Source: Aquificaceae bacterium
GTDB lineage: Bacteria > Aquificota > Aquificia > Aquificales > Aquificaceae
Direction: 5' to 3'
Length of the DNA stretch: 41,800 bases
Assembly (NCBI GenBank): GCA_015490155.1
Contig: WFYI01000091.1
Span: 1-41,800 of the forward strand
Shown here: piece after piece, positions 1 through 8,392 of the stretch
How positions within the stretch are numbered: position 1 is the first letter of the stretch
Layout of the letters: the number at the start of each line of letters is the position of its first letter
Notes under the pieces: model-generated
The model's database searches: none
What the model saw: the letters and a program-made list of their open reading frames with translations, nothing else
What the model was told of the DNA's origin: nothing
Made by a program: the position numbers and the translations under genes

Positions 1-181
1 AGAGTTTTATTTGTACTGGTTGGTGGAGTGCTTTTGTGGTCATGTAGAGGGAGAATATGAAGGAGAAGGCGCTTCCTAATACTGCTATTATGCTCGATGG
101 TAGGTCTCCTATTCTCCTCCCAAATATCCCTATTATGAGAAAGGCTATCAGTGGTGAGAGTATTACCCAGATTCCTTCCAT
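1..181 (-). CDS. nuoL: NADH-quinone oxidoreductase subunit L, N-terminal fragment
   Basis: This is the first 60 codons of a gene cut by the window edge. The translation begins MEGIWVILSPLIAFLIIGIF and shows two hydrophobic helices (about residues 4-20 and 31-50) separated by a short basic loop, as at the start of NuoL. NuoL is a large antiporter-like membrane subunit of complex I that takes part in proton translocation. The ATG sits 3 nt after the nuoK stop, and the GAGG in the nuoK tail can serve as ribosome binding site. Identity rests on the helix pattern plus position straight after nuoK; NuoM is less likely because nuoL normally follows nuoK. Confidence 0.8.
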   Translation of the reverse strand, partial: MEGIWVILSPLIAFLIIGIFGRRIGDLPSSIIAVLGSAFSFIFSLYMTTKALHQPVQIKL

Positions 182-184
182 CAC

Positions 185-487
185 CTAATCCCTCAAGTGC
201 GTAAGCTCCGAGGAGCCTTCGTAGCCCTTCAGCCTGAATATGGCTACCACAAGCCCCAAACCTACCGCCACCTCAGCGGCGGCAACCGTTATCACGAACA
301 GGGAAAAGACCTGCCCGTCCACCTTTCCCAACCAGGAGTCAACCGCCACGAGGCTAAGGTTGACCCCGTTAAGCATAATCTCGGTACTTACCAAAACCGT
401 AATAAGGTTTTTTCGGATTATAACACCTAAGAGGCCTATCAAGAATAAAGCTATGCTTAAGATGATATAAGCCTTTTCTATGGGCAT
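185..487 (-). CDS. nuoK: NADH-quinone oxidoreductase subunit K
   Basis: Small complex I membrane subunit of 100 residues, the usual NuoK length, with three predicted transmembrane helices. The family core is visible as TEIMLNGVNLSLVA, where the Glu of TEIMLN is the conserved proton-path residue, followed by VITVAAAEVAVGLGLVVAIF, which carries the second conserved Glu. It starts with ATG 2 nt after the nuoJ stop and ends 3 nt before nuoL, so the three are translationally close-packed in the nuo operon. The call is secure. Confidence 0.96.
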   Translation of the reverse strand: MPIEKAYIILSIALFLIGLLGVIIRKNLITVLVSTEIMLNGVNLSLVAVDSWLGKVDGQVFSLFVITVAAAEVAVGLGLVVAIFRLKGYEGSSELTHLRD

Positions 488-489
488 TC

Positions 490-978
490 TTAGTCCTCCT
501 TCCTTCCCAGAAGTATCGCTCCTATCATTGCGACCAAGAGTATCACGGAAGCCACCTCAAAGGGAAATAGGTAAGAGGTAAAGAGCGTCTTTCCCAAGTC
601 TCTAACGTTGTCCTTTACCAAGTTAACGGGCTGGGCTAACTCCCCCCTATAGACCATGTATCCCATAATCAGCAAGGATACTGAGAGAACAGGTAGGGAA
701 AAGAGAAGCTCTTTTTTATAAATTCCCTCAAAGCGCTTTACCTTTTCCCAAGGTATAGTGGTAATCACCAGAACGTAAAAGACCACTATGGCAACCGCGT
801 ATATAATTAGCTGAAGTCCCGCAAGCAGTTCCGCCCCCAAGCTCAGAAACAGGGCGGATATGGCTATAACGCTTGATAGGAAGAAGAGTATGGAATGCAC
901 AGGATTTCTAACGAACACCGCTCCCAAGGCGGAAGCTACAAGCCAAAAGCCCAAAACTCCTAAGATTATCCACTCCAC
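490..978 (-). CDS. nuoJ: NADH-quinone oxidoreductase subunit J
   Basis: Complex I membrane subunit of 162 residues with five hydrophobic helices. The NuoJ signature helix reads LQLIIYAVAIVVFYVLVI, and the N-terminal helix is followed by NPVHSILFFL. The start is a GTG, not ATG, and the reading frame overlaps the end of nuoI by 13 nt, with a GGGGGAAG stretch upstream that can act as ribosome binding site. Compared with the common LIYAGAIVVLF version, the Gly in the pi-bulge helix is Val here, a small deviation in a region thought to matter for coupling. Confidence 0.95.
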   Translation of the reverse strand: MEWIILGVLGFWLVASALGAVFVRNPVHSILFFLSSVIAISALFLSLGAELLAGLQLIIYAVAIVVFYVLVITTIPWEKVKRFEGIYKKELLFSLPVLSVSLLIMGYMVYRGELAQPVNLVKDNVRDLGKTLFTSYLFPFEVASVILLVAMIGAILLGRKED

Positions 979-1574
979 TCTATCTTCCCCCAGAGTTTTT
1001 CGCGTTCCTCGTCCTTAGGCCAAATTCTGTCAGGCTCTTCTCCTCTACGATGCTTGAAGTCTATGGCAAACTCTTCCAGCGTATCCATCTTGAGAACCTC
1101 GTTCCTCCTTGAATAGCCTGCAAGCTCGTAGATGTCTGTCATGGTCAAACAGCCGACCGGGCACGCATCAACGCATAGCCCGCAGAAGAGGCAGTTGAGC
1201 AGGTTCATATCAAACCTCGTTACTTTCTTACTGCCATCGGGCAGTTGAACTGCCTCTATCCTAAAAAGGGTAGGCATGGGGCATGCCGTTTGACACATGT
1301 AGCAGGCAACGCACCTACTTTTGCCCTTCTCGTAGCTCATAAACTTCTCTATTGCTTTAAGGGAATCTGGTTCGGTACCGTCCCAAACAAAGTGTCCGTG
1401 CGCTCCCCTGAACCTTTTAGGTGGGGTTAGCTTCTCCTTGGGATACTGCGTAGTTATGGGTTTTCTGAATAGATTCCTAAGCGTAACCGAGAGCCCCTTC
1501 ATAAAGTCTATAAAGAAAACCGTCTCCGCTAAGTTCAAAAAGTCCTTCCTGCTAAGCCTTTTAACCTTCATCAT
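966..1574 (-). CDS. nuoI: NADH-quinone oxidoreductase subunit I, 2x[4Fe-4S]
   Basis: Peripheral-arm ferredoxin-like subunit that carries clusters N6a and N6b, passing electrons toward NuoB. It is 202 residues long. Two CxxCxxCxxxCP motifs are intact: Cys 88, 91, 94 and 98 (CVACYMCQTACP) and Cys 128, 131, 134 and 138 (CLFCGLCVDACP). The first ATG forms a 4-nt ATGA overlap with the nuoH stop; a second ATG follows immediately, so the exact initiator is ambiguous by one codon. The C-terminus overlaps nuoJ by 13 nt. Confidence 0.97.
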   Translation of the reverse strand: MMKVKRLSRKDFLNLAETVFFIDFMKGLSVTLRNLFRKPITTQYPKEKLTPPKRFRGAHGHFVWDGTEPDSLKAIEKFMSYEKGKSRCVACYMCQTACPMPTLFRIEAVQLPDGSKKVTRFDMNLLNCLFCGLCVDACPVGCLTMTDIYELAGYSRRNEVLKMDTLEEFAIDFKHRRGEEPDRIWPKDEEREKLWGKIEWSG

Positions 1575-2590
1575 TTGCCTCCCAATACATAAACAACCAC
1601 AGCGGTGACTATCAAGTTAGCCAACGCCAACGGAAGCATTATCTTCCACGCTATCTCGGTTATGTCCTTTGCTTGAAATCTGGGCAGAGTCCAGTGAAGC
1701 CAGAGGACGAAGAACACCAAAGAGAAGGTCTTAAGTAAGAACCATATGTAAGGTGAGAATGCCCCGAATATGGCGGGACCCGACCATCCTCCAAAGAAGA
1801 GTATTACCGCTATGGCTGATAGGGCTATGACATTCAGATACCACTCCGCCAAGGGAAAAGCTCCGAACTTCATTCCTCCGTACTCAACGTTGTAGCCAGT
1901 TACCAGCTCTGCTTCTGCTTCCTGTATGTCAAAGGGAACCCTACCGGACTCCGCAAGCATGCAGAACAGAAATAGAACGAAGGCAACGGGTTGGTAGAGT
2001 ATATACCAAACACCACTCTTGATTTGAGACTCAACTATCTCTACAGTACTTATGGTACCTGCCAAGAGTATCACACCCAAAACGGCAAAACCCAAAACCA
2101 CCTCGTAGGCGATTATTACGGAAGCCTTACGCAGAGAACCTATAAAGGCGTACTTGGAGTTGGAAGCCCAACCGGAGAATATGGTTCCGTACACCGCAAG
2201 GGAACCCATAGCGAACACTATTAGTATGCCTATGTTAACATCCGATATAAGGGGCTTTATCTCCTTTCCAAAGAGAGTAAATTCTGGACCAAAGGGTATA
2301 ACCGAAAACAAGAGCAGGGAGGGAACTAAAGCCATAGCTATCGCAAGGTAAAAAACTGGAACGTCCGCCCCCTTGGGAACTATAGGCTCCTTGGTGGCTA
2401 ACTTTATTGCATCGGCGAGGGGTTGAAGAAGTCCGAAGGGACCTACCACGTTGGGACCCAGTCTCGCTTGAATGTGTCCCGCGAGCTTTCTCTCAAACCA
2501 AGTTAGGTATGCACTAACGCCCAAAACCACCCCTACAAGGACACCTACCTTTATCAGAGTTGCAATCAGCGCTATTCCGAATTCAGCCAT
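1571..2590 (-). CDS. nuoH: NADH-quinone oxidoreductase subunit H
   Basis: Complex I membrane subunit of 339 residues that forms much of the quinone chamber at the junction with NuoB and NuoCD. Eight or so hydrophobic helices are visible, with the conserved acidic loop reading DIQEAEAELVTGYNVEYGGM and the early motif WFERKLAGHIQARLGPNVVGP. The reading frame stays open for 18 more codons upstream, but the chosen start (MAEFGIAL) has a strong GGAGGTAAGG ribosome binding site, while the longer version adds a non-family sequence. The start overlaps the end of the Uma2-like gene by 8 nt, so its ribosome binding site lies inside that gene. Confidence 0.96.
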   Translation of the reverse strand: MAEFGIALIATLIKVGVLVGVVLGVSAYLTWFERKLAGHIQARLGPNVVGPFGLLQPLADAIKLATKEPIVPKGADVPVFYLAIAMALVPSLLLFSVIPFGPEFTLFGKEIKPLISDVNIGILIVFAMGSLAVYGTIFSGWASNSKYAFIGSLRKASVIIAYEVVLGFAVLGVILLAGTISTVEIVESQIKSGVWYILYQPVAFVLFLFCMLAESGRVPFDIQEAEAELVTGYNVEYGGMKFGAFPLAEWYLNVIALSAIAVILFFGGWSGPAIFGAFSPYIWFLLKTFSLVFFVLWLHWTLPRFQAKDITEIAWKIMLPLALANLIVTAVVVYVLGGK

Positions 2591-3116
2591 CCTTACCTCC
2601 GAGCAGGTCAGAGAGTCTGAGCTTAACTTCGGGCAGTATCTCAAACTCCTGTGTAAAGTCCATGATGGAAATCTTCCTATCTTCGTCTATGAGGGTCAGC
2701 TTTCTCAAGCCCGGGTCTATAAGGACTATCCTCCCTACGCCAAACCTCATGTAGTCGGCAACCTTCTCTTCAACCTCCTCAAAGGTGTTAGAGGGAGATA
2801 TTATCTCAACCACCAAGTCCGGCGGAACCTCTACAACACCCTTGGGAACCTCTGACAGTCTGTCCTTTGAAATATATACGATATCCGCACCCCTGATGGT
2901 TAGCGGCTTCCTTGATATAAGGAGTCCCACCTCTCCCACTAAGACGTAGCCTTTTTGTTCCAGCTTCTCATCAACCTTTCTTGCAACCTTTTGCTCAATA
3001 AATCCATGCTCTCCACCTGTAGGTGCCAACTCTCTCAACCTCCCTTCTACGACCTCGCAGTTCTCGGGCAGAGTGTCTATATCCTCGTAAGTAAGCAGTC
3101 TCTCTTCCACTTTCAT
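2583..3116 (-). CDS. Uma2-family (DUF820) endonuclease-like protein inside the nuo operon
   Basis: A 177-residue protein with the Uma2/DUF820 layout, a PD-(D/E)XK nuclease fold seen mostly in cyanobacteria and some thermophiles. Recognisable pieces are EVVEGRL near residue 22, RGADIVYIS (Asp78), PPDLVVEIISPSNT (Asp100, Glu104), an EKVADYMRFGV helix with Lys118, and VLIDPG. The catalytic-type residues look intact. It is joined to nuoCD by a 4-nt ATGA overlap and to nuoH by an 8-nt overlap, so it must be co-transcribed with complex I genes. It stands where nuoEFG would often lie. No complex I role is known for the family; its presence may be an insertion fixed in the operon. Substrate unknown. 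Confidence 0.85.
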   Translation of the reverse strand: MKVEERLLTYEDIDTLPENCEVVEGRLRELAPTGGEHGFIEQKVARKVDEKLEQKGYVLVGEVGLLISRKPLTIRGADIVYISKDRLSEVPKGVVEVPPDLVVEIISPSNTFEEVEEKVADYMRFGVGRIVLIDPGLRKLTLIDEDRKISIMDFTQEFEILPEVKLRLSDLLGGKDG

Positions 3117-4870
3117 CTGTCCGTCTCTCCTACAACGGGGTCTAAGCTTCCCAAGAGAGCTATTGCATCGGCTATGGTTCTTCCCTGTATTAGCTTCGGG
3201 AATATAGAGAGGTTGTACAAAGCTCCCGACCTAATTCTAAGCCTGTAAGGTCTGCCTCCACCTTTGGAGTATATGTAAAACCCGAGCTCTCCCCTCGGAT
3301 TTTCGGCGCTTACGAACACCTCCTCCGCGGGGGCAGACTCTCCATGAACCACCACCCTGAAGGACTGCACCATGTCCTCAAGGCTCATAAACACGTCCTC
3401 TTTTGGTGGTATAACCGCGGGATGGGATTTGTTTATGTAAGGTGCGTCCTTCGGCATTTTCTCGAGCTTTTCTACGCACTGCTCAATTATCCTTACACTC
3501 TGAGCCATCTCCTCCATTCGCACCAAGTACCTGTCGTAAACGTCCCCCACTTCCCCTACGGGTATGTCAAAGTCAAGCTCGTCGTAAGCAGCGTAAGGCT
3601 CAAGCCTTCTAAGGTCGTAAGCCACACCGGAAGCCCTCGCCACAGGACCCGAAAGCCCGTAGTTGTAAACGTCTTCCCTCGTGATTATGCCTACCTCTTT
3701 CGTTCTCCTGAGCCATATACGGTTTCTTGTAAGAAGCGTATGATACTCCTTGAGTTTGTTCACAAAATCTTTAACAAACGCCTTGACAACGTCTAAGGTT
3801 CCTTCCGCAAGGTCGTAGTGGACTCCCCCTATCCTCAAAAACGCGGAGGTTAGCCTAAAACCCGCGTTTCCCTCAATTATGTCCATTATCTTTTCTCTTT
3901 CTCTGAAGCAGTAAAGAAATACGGTCAAAGCCCCGAGGTCTAACGCTCCGGTTCCCAGCCATAGGAGATGGGAGTTTATCCTCTGAAGCTCTGCGAACAT
4001 AGTCCTTATATACCTAGCTTTTTCGGGAACCTCTATCTCCAAGAGTTTCTCAACTGCGCTCACGTAGGAAAGCTCGTTGCATATAGCCGAGATGTAATCC
4101 ATTCTGTCCGTGTAGGGGAGAAATTGAAAGTAGTAGAGGTTTTCTGCAATCTTCTCCATACCCCTGTGGAGCTGACCGAGGATAACATCACTCTGGAGAA
4201 CGCTCTCCCCTTCAAGGTCAAAGAGAAACCAAATAGTCCCGTGAGTCCCGGGGTGAAGGGGTCCCCAGTTCAGAACCAGCTGAGCCTTTTTCCTAAGGCG
4301 TTCCTTTTCAGTCCTCTCTATATCCTCAAGCGTCGGAACCTTCGTGTGAACAAGCTCAAAATCGTGGGAAGGGGGGTCTGTTCTGCCGTTCATTATCTCG
4401 GTTATGGAGGGAAGTTCTTCCTCGGGGATACCCTGAATAGGGAAATCCTTTCTAAGGGGGAAATGCTCGTAGCCCTCCCACATGAACATACGCTTCAGGT
4501 TGTCATGCCCATCGTAGATAACCCCGAACATGTCGTAGGCTTCCCTCTCAGCCCACTTCGCACCCGCCCAGATGTCCTCTACAGTTGGGAGAGAACCACC
4601 TTCAGCCCAGCTCTTTACGATTACCCTCTCGTTTTGCTCAGGGTTGTAAAGTATGTAAACACCCTGAAATCTATTCTCACTCTCGGGAAAATCTATAACC
4701 GTATGGTCTATAAAGTGAACGAACCTCTCTTTGTCCCTCAGAAATCTGAGAAAACCCTTTAACCTATCCTTTGATACCTCAAACCCTCTTAGGTGTTTAC
4801 CCTCAAAAGCCCGGACACCTTCAAACTCGTGAAGGATTCTTTCTAAGGTTCCCTTGTTTATCCAAGGCAT
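3113..4870 (-). CDS. nuoCD: NADH-quinone oxidoreductase fused subunits C and D
   Basis: A 585-residue fusion of NuoC (about residues 1-160, with EREAYDMFGVIYDGH and RRM-like LRKDFPIQG) and NuoD (about 195 to the end, with NWGPLHPGTHG, QLHRGMEKIAE and the C-terminal SLDPVVGETDR). NuoD provides the quinone-pocket His and Tyr and descends from the large subunit of [NiFe] hydrogenases; the nickel-binding cysteines are absent, as expected. The fusion resembles the enterobacterial arrangement. The ATG has a good AAAGGAG site 11 nt after nuoB. The gene overlaps the Uma2-like gene by 4 nt downstream. Confidence 0.97.
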   Translation of the reverse strand: MPWINKGTLERILHEFEGVRAFEGKHLRGFEVSKDRLKGFLRFLRDKERFVHFIDHTVIDFPESENRFQGVYILYNPEQNERVIVKSWAEGGSLPTVEDIWAGAKWAEREAYDMFGVIYDGHDNLKRMFMWEGYEHFPLRKDFPIQGIPEEELPSITEIMNGRTDPPSHDFELVHTKVPTLEDIERTEKERLRKKAQLVLNWGPLHPGTHGTIWFLFDLEGESVLQSDVILGQLHRGMEKIAENLYYFQFLPYTDRMDYISAICNELSYVSAVEKLLEIEVPEKARYIRTMFAELQRINSHLLWLGTGALDLGALTVFLYCFREREKIMDIIEGNAGFRLTSAFLRIGGVHYDLAEGTLDVVKAFVKDFVNKLKEYHTLLTRNRIWLRRTKEVGIITREDVYNYGLSGPVARASGVAYDLRRLEPYAAYDELDFDIPVGEVGDVYDRYLVRMEEMAQSVRIIEQCVEKLEKMPKDAPYINKSHPAVIPPKEDVFMSLEDMVQSFRVVVHGESAPAEEVFVSAENPRGELGFYIYSKGGGRPYRLRIRSGALYNLSIFPKLIQGRTIADAIALLGSLDPVVGETDR

Positions 4871-4881
4871 GAAAAGCTCCT

Positions 4882-5421
4882 TTAGACCTTCACCTCTTGG
4901 GGAACGAATATTCCCTCTTTCTCTATATCCCTTCTGAACCTCTCAAACTCTCTGTCGTACTTGGTAACGCCTTGTTCCTTTATCTTTTTCTGAAGTTGAA
5001 GAATTCCGTATATCAACCCCTGCGGGGTAGGAGGACAGCCGGGAACGTAGACGTCAACGGGGATTATTCTATCCATACCTTGAAGCGTTGAGTAGGTAGG
5101 AAAGGGTCCTCCTGCGCTTGCACAGCCTCCCATCGTTATACACCACTTGGGGTCGGGCATCTGGTCCCATATAAGCTTAAGCATGGGCGCAACTTTGTTT
5201 ACCACAGTTCCCGCAACTATGAGAACATCCGACTGACGGGGAGATGCCCTGAATATTATCCCCAATCTATCCAAATCAAACCTTGAAGCTGCCGTGTGCA
5301 TCATCTCTATTGCACAGCAAGCCAGCCCAACCGTAACGGGCCAGAGAGCATTTCTCCTACCCCACTTTAAAAGCTCGTCCACCGTTGTCGTAACAAAGCC
5401 GTTAGAATTTATCGCAGCCAT
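4882..5421 (-). CDS. nuoB: NADH-quinone oxidoreductase subunit B, cluster N2
   Basis: Complex I subunit of 179 residues that holds [4Fe-4S] cluster N2, the last electron carrier before quinone. The tandem Cys35-Cys36 (GLACCAIEM), Cys100 (MGGCASAGG) and Cys129 (VPGCPPTP) are all present. The frame could extend 12 codons upstream, but the chosen ATG has AAGGAGGTATTTATC directly before it and gives the usual family N-terminus; that ribosome binding site overlaps the nuoA stop codon. Quinone-site motif RASPRQSD is intact. Confidence 0.97.
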   Translation of the reverse strand: MAAINSNGFVTTTVDELLKWGRRNALWPVTVGLACCAIEMMHTAASRFDLDRLGIIFRASPRQSDVLIVAGTVVNKVAPMLKLIWDQMPDPKWCITMGGCASAGGPFPTYSTLQGMDRIIPVDVYVPGCPPTPQGLIYGILQLQKKIKEQGVTKYDREFERFRRDIEKEGIFVPQEVKV

Positions 5422-5434
5422 GATAAATACCTCC

Positions 5435-5794
5435 TTAAGTTTGCCACTTAAGGGCACCCTTCTTCCAGGCGTAAACGAAGCCTAAACTTAATATAAAGAT
5501 AAATAAAACAGCTTCTATGAGACCGTAAAGTCCTATATCCCTGAAAACTACAGCCCAAGGGAATAGGTAAGCCGCCTCTATGTCAAAGAGTATTAGGAGT
5601 AAACCCAGAAGGTAGTAGCCCTGTTTAAAAGTTCCGCGGGCTTCGGGGTCGTAGAGGGGAACTCCACACTCGTAAGGGTAATCCTGATGGGGGTCTTTTC
5701 TCTTTACGCCTATAAGCTCGTTCAAGAACGTCTGAGCAAGAGCTATGACTATAGCTACTATAAGGAAAACAAGGAGCGCCCCGTACCCGTCCAT
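5435..5794 (-). CDS. nuoA: NADH-quinone oxidoreductase subunit A
   Basis: First gene of the complex I operon, 119 residues with three transmembrane helices. The conserved loop reads [14 protein letters not shown] with the reactive Cys, and the second helix reads [17 protein letters not shown], which carries the conserved Asp and Glu. ATG follows an AGGAGGAACGGTGT ribosome binding site. A good promoter lies just upstream, overlapping the mat stop codon. Confidence 0.97.
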   Translation of the reverse strand: MDGYGALLVFLIVAIVIALAQTFLNELIGVKRKDPHQDYPYECGVPLYDPEARGTFKQGYYLLGLLLILFDIEAAYLFPWAVVFRDIGLYGLIEAVLFIFILSLGFVYAWKKGALKWQT

Positions 5795-5823
5795 ACACCG
5801 TTCCTCCTAAAAATGCCTTCAAA

Positions 5824-5852
5824 AATATAACAGCGTTTAACTTACAAGTCAA
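5824..5852 (-). promoter_or_regulatory. Predicted sigma-70-type promoter of the nuo operon
   Basis: On the minus strand TTGACT (5847-5852) and TATATT (5824-5829) are separated by 17 nt, a near-consensus pair placed 30 nt upstream of the nuoA ATG. The -35 box overlaps the stop codon of mat. This suggests the nuo genes have their own promoter even though mat, ffh and ino1 run in the same direction just upstream. Confidence 0.6.
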
Positions 5853-7051
5853 GCAACGGAGAACTCTCTGTTAAGGAACCTCTTCCAAGTGGTGGGCATC
5901 TTATCCAACTCCTCTTGGACTATCTTCGAGACCTGAGCTTCAATACCCTTTACATCCCTTGAAGTCCTAACCTTAACGTCGCATACCTGAGGCTCGTTTA
6001 TAGGCTTGCCTATCTGGGAAACTATGTAGCAGTATGCCTCCTCAACCTCATCAATCTCCTTTACGACCCTCTCGGCTATTATGTTCGCCACCACGTTGTA
6101 TATCTTACCTATGTGGGATACGGGGTTTTTCCCTGCCGCTGCCTCAAGACTCATGGGTCTGTAGGGTGTTATAAGTCCGTTAACCCTGTTTCCTCTTCCC
6201 ACCTGTCCGTCGTCTCCCTGCTCGGCGGAGGTTCCGGTAACCGTTATGTAAACTGAACCCTCCTTAGGGTTGTCCGCGGTGTTAAAGAATATCTCGACTT
6301 CCCTGTCAGCCAAAGACCTTGCAAGCTCTTTGACCTTACCCTTTACCATCTCTTTCTTACTCAGGTAATCATCAAGGTTTTCAAGGTACCTATCAACGAA
6401 GGCACAGGCTACTGTTATTCTTATCCTGTCCCCGATTCTAACGCCCATGACCTTTATATCCTCTCCTACCTCCGGGTGTTCCGTTTTGAACCCCTTGGAG
6501 TTCAGGAGTTTTTCCGTTTCAAAAACTATCCTTTCAAGCTCGTCCAAGGGAGCAAATCCTACACCGAAGGAGGTATCGTTGGCAAGGGGTGCCTTTCCAC
6601 TTTTCTGAAACCTTATAAACAGGTCGACCAAATCGGAGCTTCCGGGCTTTATTCTCGGCTTCACTATTATGTGCCTGTCCGGGTCGAGGTTCCTGACATT
6701 CTCTCTTATCCACTTTCTCGTTATGTCTATAGCTATCTCCTCAACGGGTAGAGGCTTTCCATCCTTGCTGTTCAATGCCCTTCCCACGAGGTACAGCTCT
6801 ATGGGAGATATCACTTCACCTCCGCCGAAAGCTGGGCGCGCTATACCACCCACGAGGAGAGCCTTATCTACGTTATGGTGCATAATAGCACCGAACTCCT
6901 CTATGTAGAGCTTTGATAGCTCTACAGAAAGCTCTTCCGCCAATGTGTCGCATATAGTATCGGGATGTCCTATTCCCTTACGCTCAACAATCTCTGCACC
7001 CGCGGTGTAAACGGGCTCAAAGGTCATGGGAGTAACAACTATATTCGCCAA
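5849..7051 (-). CDS. mat: S-adenosylmethionine synthetase, archaeal type
   Basis: Makes S-adenosylmethionine from methionine and ATP in the cytoplasm. The 400-residue protein carries the archaeal-type signature ([49 protein letters not shown]), not the bacterial MetK layout; the two share little sequence. The start is TTG, supported by GGAGGTAGCAGG seven nt upstream and by an N-terminus of family-like length; the next candidate, Met9, would cut into it. It lies 21 nt after ffh. Use of the archaeal form in a bacterium fits thermophilic lineages such as Aquificales and suggests old transfer from archaea. Confidence 0.95.
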   Translation of the reverse strand: MANIVVTPMTFEPVYTAGAEIVERKGIGHPDTICDTLAEELSVELSKLYIEEFGAIMHHNVDKALLVGGIARPAFGGGEVISPIELYLVGRALNSKDGKPLPVEEIAIDITRKWIRENVRNLDPDRHIIVKPRIKPGSSDLVDLFIRFQKSGKAPLANDTSFGVGFAPLDELERIVFETEKLLNSKGFKTEHPEVGEDIKVMGVRIGDRIRITVACAFVDRYLENLDDYLSKKEMVKGKVKELARSLADREVEIFFNTADNPKEGSVYITVTGTSAEQGDDGQVGRGNRVNGLITPYRPMSLEAAAGKNPVSHIGKIYNVVANIIAERVVKEIDEVEEAYCYIVSQIGKPINEPQVCDVKVRTSRDVKGIEAQVSKIVQEELDKMPTTWKRFLNREFSVA

Positions 7052-7072
7052 CCTGCTACCTCCAAAAGGGTT

Positions 7073-8383
7073 TTAAAACTTAAAGGGAAACTTGGGCATA
7101 GGCAACCCCGCCCCGCCCTTTAGCTTCCTCATCATCTTCTTCATGTCTTGGTACTGCTTGAGTAGTTTATTTACGTCGGAAACCTTTGTTCCGCTTCCGG
7201 CGGCTATCCTCTTCTTGCGGCTCATGTTGATTATCCTTGGATTGCTCCTCTCCTCGGGAGTCATGGAGTTTATTATTGCCTCTATCCTTTTAAACTGTTT
7301 CTCGTCCACCTTAACGTTTTTAAGCTGTGCGCCCACTCCCGGAATCATGGAAAGTAGCTTATCTAAGGGACCCATGTTTTGAATCATTCGGAGCATCTCT
7401 CTGAGGTCGTTAAGGTCAAAGTCGCCCGCCATAACCTTTGTGGAGAGAACCTGTGCGTCCTCCTCGGATATAGCCTCCTGCGCCCTTTCCACAAGGGATT
7501 GAATATCACCGAGTCCCAGAATCCTTTGGGCTATCCTGTCGGGATAAAAAGGCTCTATGTCCTCAAGCTTTTCTCCAACACCTATGAACTTTACGGGGAC
7601 ACCTATGGACTCCCTTACCGACAGAGCCACTCCTCCCCTCGCATCGCCGTCCATCTTAGTTAGAACTACACCTGTCAGTCCGAGCCTTTCGTGGAAAGCC
7701 CTTGCAACATTAAGAGCCTCCTGTCCCTGCATAGCGTCCGCAACGTATATGACCTCAGAAGGGTTTACAGCCTTCTTTATACTCTCTAACTCCTCCATAA
7801 GCTCTTCGTCAACGTGGAGTCTGCCCGCGGTATCGAGGAGCAGGTAATCCATACCCTCTTCCCTTGCCCTTTGATAAGCCCTTCTGGATATATCCTCTGG
7901 AGAAAGCCCCTCCTCAAATCCGTAGTAGGGAACTCCGATATTTTCGGAAAGTCTCTGGAGCTGGAGCATCGCTGCAGGTCTTCTAACATCCGTTGAAGAT
8001 ACAGCTACCTTTGAGCCGTTTTTCTTAAGGAGGTTAGCTATCTTACCTATTGTGGTAGTCTTTCCCGTTCCCTGAAGACCTACGAAAAGGACAGTACCTT
8101 TTTTTAAATCCTCTTTCTCACCACCGAGTATATTTACCAGCTCCTCATAGACTATGGTTATTACGGTCTCCGCAGGGTCTAAACCCTTTTTCACCTCGGA
8201 GCTGAGCGCCCTCTCTCTTACCCTCTTCAAGAACCTTTTGGTGACGTCGTAATCTACATCCGCCTCGAGGAGGGCTAACCTTATGTCCCTCAGGGCGTTG
8301 TTGACCACCTTATCGGTTAGCTTCCTTACCTTTTTGAGCTTAGAAAGTGTACCGCTGAACTTTTCCGTAAGTAAGTCAAGCAT
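7073..8383 (-). CDS. ffh: Signal recognition particle protein Ffh (SRP54)
   Basis: GTPase that binds signal peptides with 4.5S RNA and delivers ribosomes to FtsY at the membrane. In its 436 residues are the N domain (1-90), the G domain with GLQGTGKTTT (about 102-110), DVRRPAA, DTAGRLH and TKMDGDARGG, and a Met-rich M domain (about 300-430) with SMTPEERSNP and RKKRIAAGSGT. Length and motifs are normal. The gap to the upstream ino1 is 9 nt, and only a weak AAGGT site precedes the ATG, so translation may depend on coupling to ino1. Confidence 0.97.
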   Translation of the reverse strand: MLDLLTEKFSGTLSKLKKVRKLTDKVVNNALRDIRLALLEADVDYDVTKRFLKRVRERALSSEVKKGLDPAETVITIVYEELVNILGGEKEDLKKGTVLFVGLQGTGKTTTIGKIANLLKKNGSKVAVSSTDVRRPAAMLQLQRLSENIGVPYYGFEEGLSPEDISRRAYQRAREEGMDYLLLDTAGRLHVDEELMEELESIKKAVNPSEVIYVADAMQGQEALNVARAFHERLGLTGVVLTKMDGDARGGVALSVRESIGVPVKFIGVGEKLEDIEPFYPDRIAQRILGLGDIQSLVERAQEAISEEDAQVLSTKVMAGDFDLNDLREMLRMIQNMGPLDKLLSMIPGVGAQLKNVKVDEKQFKRIEAIINSMTPEERSNPRIINMSRKKRIAAGSGTKVSDVNKLLKQYQDMKKMMRKLKGGAGLPMPKFPFKF

Positions 8384-8392
8384 ACTTCTATT

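Noticed and set aside
3968-4762. Long plus-strand open frame of 264 codons opposite nuoCD
   Set aside because: It is the antisense shadow of nuoCD; the translation has no domain and nuoCD is unmistakable.
7052-7072. SAM riboswitch before mat
   Set aside because: Only 21 nt separate ffh and mat, too short for a riboswitch.
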